Assembly: GCF_021130785.1 (NCBI RefSeq)
Contig: NC_060214.1
Span: 44,685,001-44,749,000 of the forward strand
Direction of reading: 5' to 3'
From: Homalodisca vitripennis
Taxonomy: Eukaryota > Arthropoda > Insecta > Hemiptera > Cicadellidae
DNA length: 64,000 bases
The notes under the pieces: model-generated
Database searches by the model: none
Told to the model about the DNA's origin: nothing
What the model saw: the letters and a program-made list of their open reading frames with translations, nothing else
Position numbers and translations under genes: made by a program
Part shown: piece after piece, positions 26,460 through 38,492 of the stretch
How the letters are laid out: each line of letters opens with the position of its first letter
Numbering within the stretch: the first letter of the stretch is position 1

Positions 26460-27860
26460 TTGTATTCACTTTAAGGTTCTGTATTTCCAGCATCCGATCG
26501 GCCAAAATTAATTGGAATATTTATATTTATTTTCGATTTAATTGTAATTATAACAAATTTCTCAGTATAGCTATAGTAAAAATGATATTTTTACAGTTTT
26601 CATGCCAAGAATTCGCTTCCGCTATTTATATTTAAATGCAATTGAGATTGTATGTACCTGTTTGATTACCAATATAATTTTATTATGTACAGAATAATAC
26701 AACCGAAAAGTTCATTGTAAAGTAACTACTACAATGGATGTTATTGTGGGACTCTATCCTTCTAAGCTGATTTAATAACAAAATGTAAGAATAATACTAA
26801 TCTGAATTGTATCTTATAGACAGACTCTTATGGACAGACATCTTATAGACAAACCAGAATTAACAGTTTTTCATGTTGAGGTTTCAGTACGTTCCAACCT
26901 ATTTACAAAAAAGAAACGTATTTTTATTGTGCGAGTTATGATTTACAAGAGCTACGTCCTGAAACATTGTGGGTCCGCAGGAAATTCTCTAGCCAATGCC
27001 TTCTAGGCTTCTTTGCACCTGTTTAAAATAGTAACTGGTAATATTTAACTACAAATGAAATAAGGTACTAATCGATCAATTTACTATTATTCTAATTGGC
27101 CGCCCAAAAAAAAATGTATTTCTATATTTCTAACAAATATTTGTATTGAATTATTCTCCAATCATTTTGAAATGTTAAGCGTTCTTCCTTCACGTTCCAA
27201 ATGACATTTTGCACATTTATTGTGTGGTATATCATTTCAACTTAAAGCTTTGATGTAAAAATAGCCTTTATTTTCATACTACCAGATACATAGCTTTAAT
27301 GAAAAATAATAACATGAGGCAACTCTTAACAACGGTATCAACTCAATCTTGATTATTACTGATTTACTTATGAAGTAAATCATCTGGGTAAAATTCTAAG
27401 TATTATTAACGTTGAGTTTATAGGATATTTTTGTTACAATTTAATGTTCACTCTATCATTAAATACCCATTAGTGGTATTTTCTCATGTTATTAAATAAT
27501 GAGAACAGATTATACTGAAACACTGTCTATGTCTCAGTGTCATTAACTAGGTAGTTAACAAACTAAAGCTGAATATTTTTGGTAAATTAATTAATAATTA
27601 AAATGTTATACGTTTAATATATACGTAGTAAGACAGTTTTTTTGTATTTTGCAATTTTCTATTCTTTGTAATAAGTAATAGGTTTAGGATGTGACATGTT
27701 TTTATTAGGCCAAAACTTAAGGAAATTATATTTCTATTTAATATATTTGTAGGAAATAAATATTACAGGTTTTAAATGTAGTTTTTATCACAATATTAAA
27801 CAATAAAATTTAAAATAGTTCCTTTTCTGGGGATATATCCAGATTCTATAAAAAATTCAC
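25670..27860. other. Right-arm-only segment, about 2.2 kb
   Basis: Its flanks pair with left-arm positions 18450 and 18730, only 280 bp apart, so most of this segment is extra. It contains a (TA)n array at 26395-26457 and a short repeated phrase cttatRgacaga around 26813-26860. A 91-codon frame at 26006-26281 is of no recognised family. Confidence 0.5.
26395..26457. repeat. (TA)n microsatellite
   Basis: Pure alternating TA, about 62 bases, in the right-arm-only segment. Confidence 0.95.
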
Positions 27861-29820
27861 ACATATGTTTAGCCATTTTTACTTCAAGTGGAATAATTAA
27901 GCAATTATTTTCTACATGTTATTCAGAATTTTTTTTTAAAGGGCTACAAGTTTAACACAATATATTCAGTTCGCTTTTAGCTTCTTAGAAAAGTAAAATA
28001 TACTTTGGTGGTGGTTTTAAAGAAATAATAGAAATTCAGACCCTGTTATAAATAATCTAAAAATAAGTAATTTAACTTCATATAATTAGCTTTAGTAGAT
28101 ATGAGTGGCAATGATAAGAGCTGTAATCGGATTAAGCGAGCGCAAGAGCTGACCCCCTTAATTTTCTGCCTCAAATAATAGGTAAGAAATTTCAACTTAT
28201 CTGATGTCCCTATTGGTGGTGATTAGCTAATAAATGTTGTGAAATGTCCCTCAAGCTTCAATATTATCGGTACATTCAACATTACATTCAACGTTATGAA
28301 ATGTTGTACATTCTCGAGAAGTACATAACGATGTAAACATTTTGTTATAATAATAAGGTTTTATTATAGTTGCAAAACATTTTTATTATGAGAACTCTAA
28401 AGCATATTTTACTACTTTCATTTTAATAGGTTTTACAAGTTGAACAATTCTAAAACTGAAGTATCTAAAGTAAGGATTATTTTCCTTTTTACAAACAAAC
28501 ATGCCATATATTATTTCATTTTCGTCTCATTGGAGCGAGAAAAAGGTACGGCGTCTCCCTAATAGTATAAAAATCTAATATAAAATAAAATGTTGTCATT
28601 TGTAACATAAGAGAATAAAAGCTTTCAAATAAAGAGGACGACTTTTTTTTAAATCGTAGACATTGTTGTTATAGTTGTTAACTGTATGTGTTTTAAGTAT
28701 GACAAAACAACTTATGAATAAGAAAAATATAATGATGGCGATATGAATAATCTATCAATTTAGTAATAGTATAAGGAGCAAGAGTAAATTAAAACTGTAT
28801 AAGTAAACTACTTTTTTCCTAATTGAAAATTCTACGGTACTGTTTTTTAGATCAAAACGGATGAGTGTCGTAAGGGTTAAAATACATTAAACTGTATTAT
28901 TTTTCTCAAATCATATTTTATCATTTTACACACTTAATTATATCATGGCCACACATCTAATTAAAGCCTATAAAGATACTGAAAATCGCCAGTTTATCAA
29001 TAAGGGGTCTTCATAAGGTTGGCCTATATAATTTAATATTTTATTTACATGTTTGCTTCAATTAGCAAAATATACAAATATGTTTTCGAGTCTTGAATTA
29101 TAATCATTCAATAATTTCCAAGTTTGTTTATGCTGTGAAGCTTAAAAAGCCATACAAGAAGTTGTTTTTGTATAATCTACGATTTCATTTTTTACCAATT
29201 TTCACTTTACCTTGAAGTAATGAAACCAATACAAATGTATAAATGTTTCCTGTAGAGTGCAAAAATGGAAAATCAAATGCCTATATTACATAAAAAACGT
29301 TCTAGTAAGCTGGAAAATAATATAAATTTCCTACAATGGTTTGTTCTGAAAAAATGAATTCATTACATATATTCTTAATATTATAAGACATATTGTACTC
29401 TTTAGCAAAGCTTTTCTTGGGTTCTAATGCGGATCAACGAAAAATGCTATAGAATAAAAAAATATAATTTCCAAGCCGTGGGTGGAATTAGAGTATTATC
29501 AAAGAAAAGTTTACTAGCAGCTATATTAATGTTTTGTGTAAACACACACTATTTTGCTAAATACTATAGATTTTTTCGCTCCACAATTATAGGTCGTATC
29601 GTTAGTTCATCCCAATATTACTTTTTACTAACATTGTATGTCTTTAACCAACATAGATGCTAAAGCAGCTAATAATGTAGCTCATCTCTTGTTCCGAAAA
29701 GCTTATTACATAAGATTGGCTAATGTGGTACAATGTAGTTTTTTCATTCTATTATAACTTGCCACTATAAGCCAGAAAATATTAGAAATGCTAAATACAT
29801 ATAATGTAACCTAATATTTA

Positions 29821-29824
<4 letters not shown>

Positions 29825-29862
<38 letters not shown>
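29825..29862. repeat. (TA)n microsatellite
   Basis: About 38 bases of TA immediately before the conserved island of the right arm. The left copy of the island has no such array, so it arose after the duplication. Confidence 0.95.
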
Positions 29863-29867
<5 letters not shown>

Positions 29868-29955
29868 TTAAAAGAAGGTTACCTTGATTGAAATATGTCA
29901 GAAGGTTTATACATAGGGCGAAGAAATTCTGATCAAACATTTTGCCTCAGCCAGT

Positions 29956-30075
29956 TTGCACCTTATATCCGGTGTTCTGTATTACTAGGGCCGGGAGACA
30001 ATAAAAGGGGTTGCCAGTTACCACCGTAATTGCCTTTGCTCTGTCGACCGCTTTACAATGTGTACACGTGAGTAT
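29956..30075 (+). other. Conserved GC-richer island with 5' splice-donor consensus (right copy)
   Basis: Plus-strand partner of the minus-strand island at 12484-12612. The order is a short frame containing APYIRCSV and PGDNKRGCQLPP, a TAA, then tgcctttgctctgtcgacc, then acacGTGAGTATTATG. The frame is open from about 29897 here, but the first 19 codons do not match the left copy. An ATAAAAGG word, TATA-like, sits at about 30000. No 3' acceptor or second exon could be identified downstream. Confidence 0.5.
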
Positions 30076-33000
30076 TATGCAACTCTGAAGCACACGTTAT
30101 TTCCTCGAAATGAAATACAATACCAGTAAAAAGACGTTTAATATCAAAAATAAAAGTTTTATTTAAATGTATTACAAGTTGTTTCTTACAAGATACTGAA
30201 AGATGACTTTGAATACTTAAAGCAGGAAGAATATTACTAGCATAGATGAATATATTAAACAGGCCAATTTATGAATGTGAACATAATACGGAATTATGCT
30301 GTAGAATAACTAACGGATTTTGCTCTGCTATCGGTGTTTACTAGTGCGAATTATTAAAAACATTAATCTAACCTTATATATTGTTTAAATTATGTAAATT
30401 ATCTTACCCCTTATTGATATGGCAGATCGATTTTTAAGCAAGTTTGCAGTTTGTTTAGGTCATTTAGTGTGTTGCAATGGCTCGCTAATTTCTCAATAAC
30501 ATGGACCAACCAAAAAAAAGGAAAGAATTATACAAAACTTGACAGTATACATTTTAATAGAACACACAACTTTATTTATGATTGTAGGATATGGACATGT
30601 AGTGTTACTAGTAATAATATAGTAAAATATAGTAGAATGTGTGGTACTCATTATGGTTAGTTTTTCTTCTCTTAACCAAAAGACTACATTTGTCTTAATT
30701 CGAATATTAGTTAGGCAATCAGTAAAAAGTCTGTGAAGGTTATTGGATTAAAGTTACCAACTCATAATCACTGTAAAAAAATATAATATATTAGTCTCTT
30801 AAAAATTTGTTTGCATACATAACAGTTTAGATCACATTCGTTTATTTACATAGTATCTCAATCAATAGATATAAAACTGAAAATCTCGGTTTATAATTAT
30901 TTAATGTTAGTACATGTGGATGATAGTAAAATTTTTCCTCATAGACAATGCAAGTTGCAACTCTTTCAAGGAACGAAGAAATCTTTTTTTTTATTTGAAA
31001 CAATTTATACACCACAATCAGTATGGCTGTTATTTAAGCAATGATAAAACTATTGGGTTTTTGGTTTTTGTATTCTACTGTCACAGACAAAATCACTAAA
31101 TTTTAGATATAGACAGTTTTGACACATATTGCGCCATCTTATTAAGCATTGAAGATATTTATGTAAAACATGTTTCAAAGATTATCCAAGAAATTTCTAC
31201 CTTTTGGACAGTTCTTATCATATATTTTTATTTGGAGTTTTCCTCGAAGACAATGTTTCAGTGTAAATAGTTAGCTGGGTATTCCAGGTCAATGTGTGGG
31301 TAGGTGGCAGTTAATCAAGTATTCCACCCTGACAAGAAACGTTCAAAGTTTCTGTTCATAATACATATCGCAACTTGTTTTTAATTTTCTTTCATGTTTA
31401 ACATTTGAGTGCTTATGAAAAACTATTTTATTGCTTTTCACAAAAATATTACGCTGTTTCCAATATCCTTCAAAATTTATGCTTTTGAAGTGTTATAATA
31501 TCCTATTACCTGGTACGTAACAGTCACTGTTTACAACATTAGATATTTTACAAAACTGCGAATTGAATTACACCCCAGATAATATTTTAGGTGGTCAAAC
31601 CTGTGGCTTATAAAAAATTTATATTTATTATACAAGCCCTCAGTATTTAGAAGATTAATAGCTCTAAATGTCAAAATTAGTTTAATATTTAAAGAACACT
31701 TCTTTGTTATCCAAATAGACTATTTAGAAAATCATTTACTAATAATTTATAGAGAGGTCTAGACCAGTATAAAACATGATTTTTTTCATATGTGCCACCA
31801 GAGACTACTAGGAGAAACCTCTAAATTCACAACAATAGAGTGCAATAAAAAGTCATGAATACATTTTAACCAATACGTTCAAAACAAGTGGTTATCAGCG
31901 GCACACATCACAAGCAAAAAATTTTAGAAAAAACTTAAACCGACAGTTGATAAACCAGATTATTATTCCAGATCAGGTCTTCTCAAAATTGAACTGCACT
32001 GGTTCTGAAAATTTTTAAATAAATAAGCCTTAAGTAAAATATAGTATATATTCACTGAAACATCTGAATAATTACAACCATTCTAATTCTAACATAGCAG
32101 ATAATATGGAAATAAAGCAAAAAAGGACAAATGTTAAATATATTAGAAGACATAGGAATATATAAAGGAAAATATATATATTTTACAAGTGAGAAAAATA
32201 TTTAAAATGAACAATCGGCGACAGCAATATTAATGTCTCAGCATTTATGACAGAACTTTAATAATAGGAATGGCGGTCGACTCGAGCAAGATATAATAAA
32301 TAAAGAAGAAGACACCTCAACCAGGAACATGAAAGCGAACAAACCAACCAGTCAACGCACCAATGCTTAAACTCGGCCCATAAAATCATGGTATTCGTTA
32401 TATTTTTAACTATTTTAATTTTGACAAGCCGCCCTGGAAAACTGTGGATTTTTTATTTATTTATTTTATGTCATGTGTTATTTATTTTACATTGTGATCT
32501 ATTATGAAACACATGTTACATATCTATAGAAATACATAAAACATCATAAAGCTTTAGTCGACTGGTATGAAGCATTTTAATATATATTGGTATCATGCCC
32601 AAGTTAATAAAAAACGTTCAACATTAAGTGACGAATGTTTGAAGAGAAAATTTAATCTTTAGAGATTTAAACAAATTTAATGTCCACATAACAGAAATAT
32701 GTGTTTTGATGGTGCATGTCCAACAATGGAAATGGCTAAGCATAATTTAAATCATTAAGCAGGATTACACAATTTTTATTTTGCCGGCCAGAGAGATGTA
32801 AAACTTCTTTTTTGTGCGATTGTCATGTTACAGTGAATTGTGTACGTAAAATATGTTTGCTTACTGCCGACATGTTGTAGCCGTGATTATACGCAGTAAA
32901 CACAAGACAATGCGTAAGTGAATATAATTAGCATATACAATCGTGAAATTCAATACATTATTCACAAATAGTCATTTCATGTTTACCAATTTCTACAAAA

Positions 33001-33284
33001 TAGATTAAATTTGACGAAATATAATTGGTTTAAAATAAAATAAGATGTGTATAATTAAAACCAATATATGACTATCCCATGTATATATACGATTTTGGAA
33101 TGATGTATTGTATTAACTTATAGCAATAATCAGATAATATTTTTTAAATCACTCCAAATTAATAATTTCACTGTTGTATGTCTATTATATACCAATGTTC
33201 ACCAAAATTAAATTAAAAATACTACGTTAAGGACCTGAAAGATAATTGAATGCAATTATGTAATCTCAACTGTAGTAAAATATA

Positions 33285-33380
33285 TTTATATAGGTTCCCG
33301 CTGACAATTATTGTACTTAGCGGGGCCTCAGAAATGTATAATTTCTTGAATAAATGCAATTAAATTCAATTCAAAAAAAA
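33285..33380 (+). mobile_element. Possible retroposon 3' terminus
   Basis: Contains an imperfect hairpin (cccgctgac facing cttagcgggg), then ttgaataaatgcaatt, then attcaattc and an A-rich run. Polyadenylation-like aataaa followed by short ttcaa-type repeats is common at 3' ends of non-LTR elements. No coding part is attached. Confidence 0.3.
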
Positions 33381-33419
33381 TTCAATACATATATATACAA
33401 CAAAAAGTAAAATAAATAT

Positions 33420-33566
33420 ATTATATATATATATATATATATTATATATACTTTTTGTGATTCAGTGTTTATTGAATATACCAATTTCTACTAAATAGAT
33501 TAAATTAGACGAAATATAATTAGTGTAAAATAAAATAAGATATGTAGAATTAAAACCAATATACGA

Positions 33567-33626
<60 letters not shown>

Positions 33627-33694
33627 ATATATAATACATATATATATACATGTACTATGAGTACATGTATATATGTACTCATATTTACTTTTTG

Positions 33695-33739
<45 letters not shown>

Positions 33740-33746
33740 ATATATT
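33420..33746. repeat. Cluster of three (TA)n arrays
   Basis: Arrays at about 33420-33450, 33569-33634 and 33700-33745. Between the last two is a short palindrome-like segment (tacatgtac, tgag, tacatgta). Long frames here read only Tyr-Ile repeats and are artefacts. Confidence 0.9.
33451..33475 (+). mobile_element. SINE tail fragment
   Basis: The 25 bases following a TA array read ctttttgtgattcagtgttt and then attgaa. They match the tail of the SINE copies at 35193 and 57252. Confidence 0.5.
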
Positions 33747-35192
33747 AGTAAAAGGCACGAATATTAACTGCAATTGTTTTATATTATAAGAGATCTCATT
33801 AGTATGTGGCGTGGAATCCAAGTTAGAATAAAAGCTACTACATAACACCTAGTTACTACAGACTAAATGTGTTACAATGAGGAATTTGCATTATTGCCCC
33901 ACATACAATCCATTGCCATGTATCACTGTAGGGTATGTCCTAGTTAACTACAGACTCAATATGTTTAGAGTGAGGAACTTCCATTAACCTAGTATATGTT
34001 TGTTTATGATATACTGTATGTTTGAAATATCTGTAGCCTACTATGCAATAAGCACTTGTATTTAGATAAGTTTGTATTCGGAGTGGTAAAGGCATAAGAA
34101 GTTAATTTGTATACTGAATTATCTTTGTTATTTCTGCTTATAAAAGCATAAACCAATTTATTCAAAAGTTAAATAGATTCAAAAATAATAGTCATATAAG
34201 TAACAAGTTTTTTTTCCAAATAACAGGTTTTTAAAACTTCTGTTGTCAATCTAGATTTTAAATATTGATATTTTTCGTTTAAAACTAAATAAATTCATGG
34301 CTTCAATTTTATATGATAACCCTACAAAATATAAGGCTGCCAAATTTAAATTAATTGTAATTTTTTATATTTGGCAATTTAGTTCTTGGGACAATTTGTG
34401 GGAAAAACGCAACTTATAAAAGACTCAATGTCATAAAATGTGAATGAACATGTTAAGATGATATTGCGAGAAAACTATAGTTTCTGGCTTATTTGACAGT
34501 TTTTATTGAGACATAATTATTAAATAGTCAACATTGAGTTTATATGATGGTACATGTAGAACCTTAGATTTGGTTATATCTCACTGAAGCCTATCTTTGT
34601 GGGCTTACTCAATCCCTGTTTCGCCTGCCTGAAGGAGTACAATTTTTTTTTCTCTATGTCTTTCCATAGGACATCTTAAAATAAAGTTAGTTATAATACA
34701 AATGAAATTTCACACGATATTCATGAAACCCTGGTAAGTGATATGATGTACTCCGGGTGAGATGAACTGTCCAAGAGAACGGGAAACTAAAACTTCATCT
34801 AATAATTATTATTAAAATTGTTGACACATGTGTTTGGTATTATGCATCTGTATACTTAAACTTATTTCGTAAATTTCAATTGATAAAAACATATGTATAG
34901 AAAATGAAAATGAAAGGTAGTTTTAAATGCATTTCGGCCCACTTAAAAATTTTTTTTAATAAATTTCGACTTCAAAATTGCTTTATTATATATTCGTATG
35001 ATACTCTATACGTCAACATTGAAATCACAAAAAGTTGCTTTCTCCGCGGAGAGATTTATACAAATTTTAAATAATGTAAATAAAAAGTCGGTTTGATAGG
35101 TATTTGGTCTTATAAAAATTTTAGTATGGTTATTTAAACTTATATGTGTCAGATTTGGCCAAATACAAAATAATTGAATGGTAAAAGGTAAG

Positions 35193-35350
35193 GGCTCTGT
35201 GGTGTAATGGTAGCACATTTACCGGTAAGTGACAGATATTGGTTGGAGTTCCGGCAGAGCAAGTAATTTTTACGATTCAATATTTATTGAAATTAAAGTC
35301 ACCTACTGCCATTTACAAAAATTAAATTAATATATGTATTAATATATATA
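35193..35350 (+). mobile_element. tRNA-derived SINE
   Basis: The head looks like a tRNA. The ends ggctctg and cagagc can pair as an acceptor stem. Ggtgtaatggtagcac resembles the A box and D arm, and ggttggagttcc is a B box one or two changes from the usual ggttcganncc. The anticodon arm has collapsed into a palindrome (ttaccggtaa), so this is not a working tRNA. The unique tail continues aagtaattttt, gattcaatatttattgaaa, then cacctactgccattta, and ends in a degenerate TA-rich run near 35350. The element lies between two left/right paired blocks and has no left-arm counterpart, so it inserted after the duplication. It is non-autonomous and would depend on a LINE partner. Confidence 0.75.
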
Positions 35351-35869
35351 TACAACTTAAAGTAAGCATTGACTTATAAATTCTTATATATCACTTATGT
35401 AACTTGTTTGGGTAAGTTTTATTACCTACTGCTGTTATCCTCATATAATAGGAGTTGAAGAAATGATTTGCTTATACAATTTACAAGTAGTATTTTATTT
35501 TGTTCCAGTTACATTTATAAGCATGTGCGTAAATATATGACAATTAATCTCTATTGTACATTTGGTCAATTATGCGTGGATTCGAGGATACACCTATATT
35601 TTTCACTAAATATATTTAACTTGCATTTGTCCCCTACTCCTGGTGCAGACGTATTTGTTTATCACCTACTAGTTATAACGTTTAAAAATTATAATGCCAG
35701 ATATTCCATTTAGGTTACACAAGCGTTATCATATTATATTTCACATATGTATTTGCATCACTAACATTAGTTGAAACTTATAATTATTGCTATTGATGTA
35801 TCACATACCTTATTTTTAAATCTTGATTTGCTTTTCAAATCATAAGGTTGTTTCCAATTCCCAACCACG

Positions 35870-36150
35870 ATGGAAACGTTTGTACTATCACAATGGTATC
35901 TAAATATTTTGGTTGAATGCCAGTTTCACTCTGTTACTACACATTTGTACGAGTTAAAAAAAATGGCACGTTTCCCACCAACAGTGTAACTGTTTATGTT
36001 TACCGCAAAGATAACTGTATTTTGGTTCGATGCCAGCTCTGTTCCATGCTATATGTTTGGCTTCATGGAGTGTTACAGTAGCACATAAAATGCTATATCC
36101 TAGCCATAATCTAACTGTTTCAGTCTACCGCAACGATATATGTGTATTTA
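35870..36150. repeat. Well-conserved island of the right arm
   Basis: Reverse-complement partner of 8040-8330. The arms share tatgtttggc (as its complement), gctctgttccatgctatat (one base different from the left copy), cccaccaacagtgtaactgt and tttcactctgtt. By eye about 90% identical over most of the block. Confidence 0.6.
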
Positions 36151-36399
36151 TTGCAAGTTTTATGCCAGTATTTTACAAGGTCTACGGAATAGATCTCTCT
36201 CCTCAAAAACGTATAAATGAAAGCAAAATTTTTTTTTTCTCTTGAATTTCACGTTTAAATAGTTTAGTTATCTTGAATAGTGTTTAAGTAACTGCCGTTA
36301 AAACTCGTTTTCCGATAAAATTAGGGAATTTTTTTAATCAAAGAAGAAATTTCAGGTGTAATTTGACAGATGTTGATAGCTGTTAAGTTTGCAACTCTA

Positions 36400-36906
36400 A
36401 ATAATAGGAAGTATTGTGTACAACATTTATATATTAATTAATATCATTTCTTTAGTTCAACATCATCCCTTTTTTCAAACTTTCCACATAAGCTTTTTCA
36501 ATTCATTTTTTTCGGTCTGGTCCTTTAAATCAGCCACTGTTACTTCCAAATATTCTACGTTGTCACTCACCTTTTTCACCAAATTTTTATACGTAGAATT
36601 TAAACTGTGTAATCGACTCAGATAGGGTATCTAATTCATTTTGACATTCTTTCAAAACAAAAATTTAGATTAGGATCCTGTTTTTTGTCGGAAGTGTCCC
36701 AATTAATTAGAGAAAGATTTGCATTGCTTTTCAATTTGATTATGAACAAACATTTTGGTACTTTTTGCAAACTTATCCAGTATTCCTGCAATTTCTACGT
36801 CATTTTGGATGTAAAATTCATCCTTGTCGATTCCATTATTTTTCAAGATCCAGTTTTTCAATCTGTCAATAAGTTTGGGTTTACGAACCTCCAACAGGCA
36901 TTTTAG
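36400..36906 (-). pseudogene. Unrecognised charged coding-like fragment
   Basis: On the minus strand a 63-codon frame starts MEVRKPKLIDRLKNWILKNN and ends in Ser-Asn-stop at 36703. After a frame change, a second charged stretch follows (ELDTLSESITQF, then SDNVEYLEVTVADLKDQTEK) at about 36400-36640. The second piece has a heptad-like, coiled-coil look. Such stretches occur in ORF1 proteins of non-LTR elements, which is a guess only. Composition (Glu, Asp, Lys, few Phe/Tyr runs) differs from the AT-driven frames nearby. The sequence has no partner in the left arm, so it is probably part of an inserted, decayed element. Confidence 0.3.
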
Positions 36907-37512
36907 ATTTTGGAGTGACTGTTTGATAATATGAGCTACGTTAACATCTTAAATGTAAATCTTTGCTAATATCTTTGTACTTTGAGAAGAAAAAAATTAT
37001 TTGTTGTATAAAATGTTAAAAAGAAAATTCAATCTTTTAGAAAAATCGCTTGGTAAAATAATTAATTCTATTGAAACATAGAATTTCAAACAAAAACTGG
37101 TCCTTGTTCCTATTTCTTTACAGTAATTCTACTGCTACATTCAAATAGTACCATTCAAATATTCAAACTGAATATTTTCTTGTTAAATATTAAAATATTT
37201 TATGTCCTGTCACGATCGCCAATAATTATCATAGTTCTTTAACCGAAGACTTAAATACACCTGAGGATCTAATATTTAAAGACAACCACACTCAAATGGG
37301 TATATGCCTATCTTAATTCATTCTAGAACAGTGATTACTGTATACACATTTAAAGCGCAATTTTTGGAATGTTACTCTAATAGTTATGTACCTACGTCAA
37401 ACTTGGAAACACTTACAGTTATAATTAATGTTGCATCCTTTTTTCAACCCTTATGATTCGTTGATCTGCAATGAAAATCCGTCTCTTTTCATGATAAGAT
37501 AATGAGACTTAT

Positions 37513-37518
<6 letters not shown>

Positions 37519-37547
<29 letters not shown>

Positions 37548-37567
37548 CTATATATATATTATATATA
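37519..37567. repeat. (TA)n array at mariner insertion point
   Basis: TA-rich array with two breaks, directly abutting the first base of mariner copy 1. The element inserted into a TA dinucleotide within it. Confidence 0.9.
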
Positions 37568-38063
37568 CAGGGTGATTCATGAAGTTCTCCCCCCACTTCT
37601 ACAGCACATTGTACTAGTAAAAATAATGAAAAAATTTATATAAACACAGGTCCGAAAACGCTTCGTTAGCGAGTTTACAGCTAGCGAAAGATTTCGCCTG
37701 AATTCCTGGGTAAAGAAGTAAAATAAAGCCATACTGAAACTTTTGGAAAGGTTAATTAAGTAAGAAATATCGTGGATTCTTATGTATTTTTACCTGATAA
37801 AGCTAATAAAACAGGTTTCAGAACTGTACCTGTAGTAGTTTTTGAGGGATTCAGGGCTAAATGCAAAAAAATTGGGGCACGAAACAATGTTTTTTTAAGT
37901 TTGATGTACAATAACTTGTTAAATTGGTAATAAATACATAAAATCAACGAAAATTAATTGTAGAGAATTTAATTCTAGAAAATTTGATATAATCAAAGTC
38001 TAAAATAAAAACAGAAATAAGTACCAAAAAAATCGATTTTAATTCAGTATAATACATTACTAG
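37568..38063 (+). repeat. Left TIR of mariner copy 1
   Basis: Inverted partner of 39588-40083, same length. Ends internally at aatacattactag. Confidence 0.95.
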
Positions 38064-38492
38064 CTGTAAAGAAATACCGTACGGTATGTAGTTAAAATAA
38101 AAGAAACAAAATGTTTGTTCCTTAATGATGAGATAAATTGAGATTTGAAAACAAGATTAACTGTTAAATAAATTTGTTTGTAAATAAAATATCATGTTTT
38201 ATTACGTTCTATTTTTTTTTTTTAATTTACATCAAATGTTCAAAAATAAATGAAGCAAACATTTTCCCATTATTGTTTACTAATCATCGAAATGCAGTTT
38301 TTAGTTTTATTAATTTCTAAGTTGGTAACGCACGAATAACAGCTGATCAACAATGGTATTCTGTACTGTTACGTTAGAACTGTGTATTAGTGGTGTTTTG
38401 CTAGCTACAGCAGGAGATCGGGTTCTGTGAATCGTGTTATTAAATGCAATTTGTCTGTGAGTTATAATTCGATTGTTTATACAGCGAAAAAA

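Larger units (their letters stand above)
32979..33570 (+). repeat. Direct repeat, two copies about 495 bp apart
   Basis: Copies at about 32979-33085 and 33478-33570 are close to 90% identical. Both run from accaatttctac through tagattaaatt, gacgaaatataatt and aaaataaaataagat to taaaaccaatat, and then enter TA-rich sequence. The region between holds a retroposon-like 3' end and (TA)n, so the duplication may have come from unequal exchange or a duplicated insertion. Confidence 0.75.
30140..35190. other. Right-arm stretch mostly without a found partner
   Basis: Between the paired blocks at 29.9-30.1 and 35.36-35.47 kb I found no convincing match to the left arm (9.04-12.44 kb). It holds a direct repeat (32979-33570), (TA)n arrays and fragments of retroposon tails, but no gene. 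Confidence 0.45.
23990..37560 (-). repeat. Right arm of giant inverted repeat, proximal part
   Basis: Mirror partner of 7.86-20.95 kb. Strong stretches include the block around 24480-24600 with 19800-19920, which shares tctctgtatggtg, catatttgcgga, tatacactctaact and cagaacggg. Another is 25565-25665 with 18730-18830, sharing gtctagttta and taatcgaattgaatcctgta. Order is preserved throughout in reverse. The arm carries its own gains: 25670-27860, parts of 30.1-35.2 kb, and the transposon cluster that starts at 37568. Confidence 0.85.

Noticed and set aside
33462..33848. 128-codon frame rich in Tyr-Ile
   Set aside because: It is a translation of the (TA)n arrays.
35193..35262. Functional tRNA gene
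   Set aside because: The anticodon arm is a palindrome without a proper seven-base loop, the T loop departs from consensus, and a SINE tail follows.
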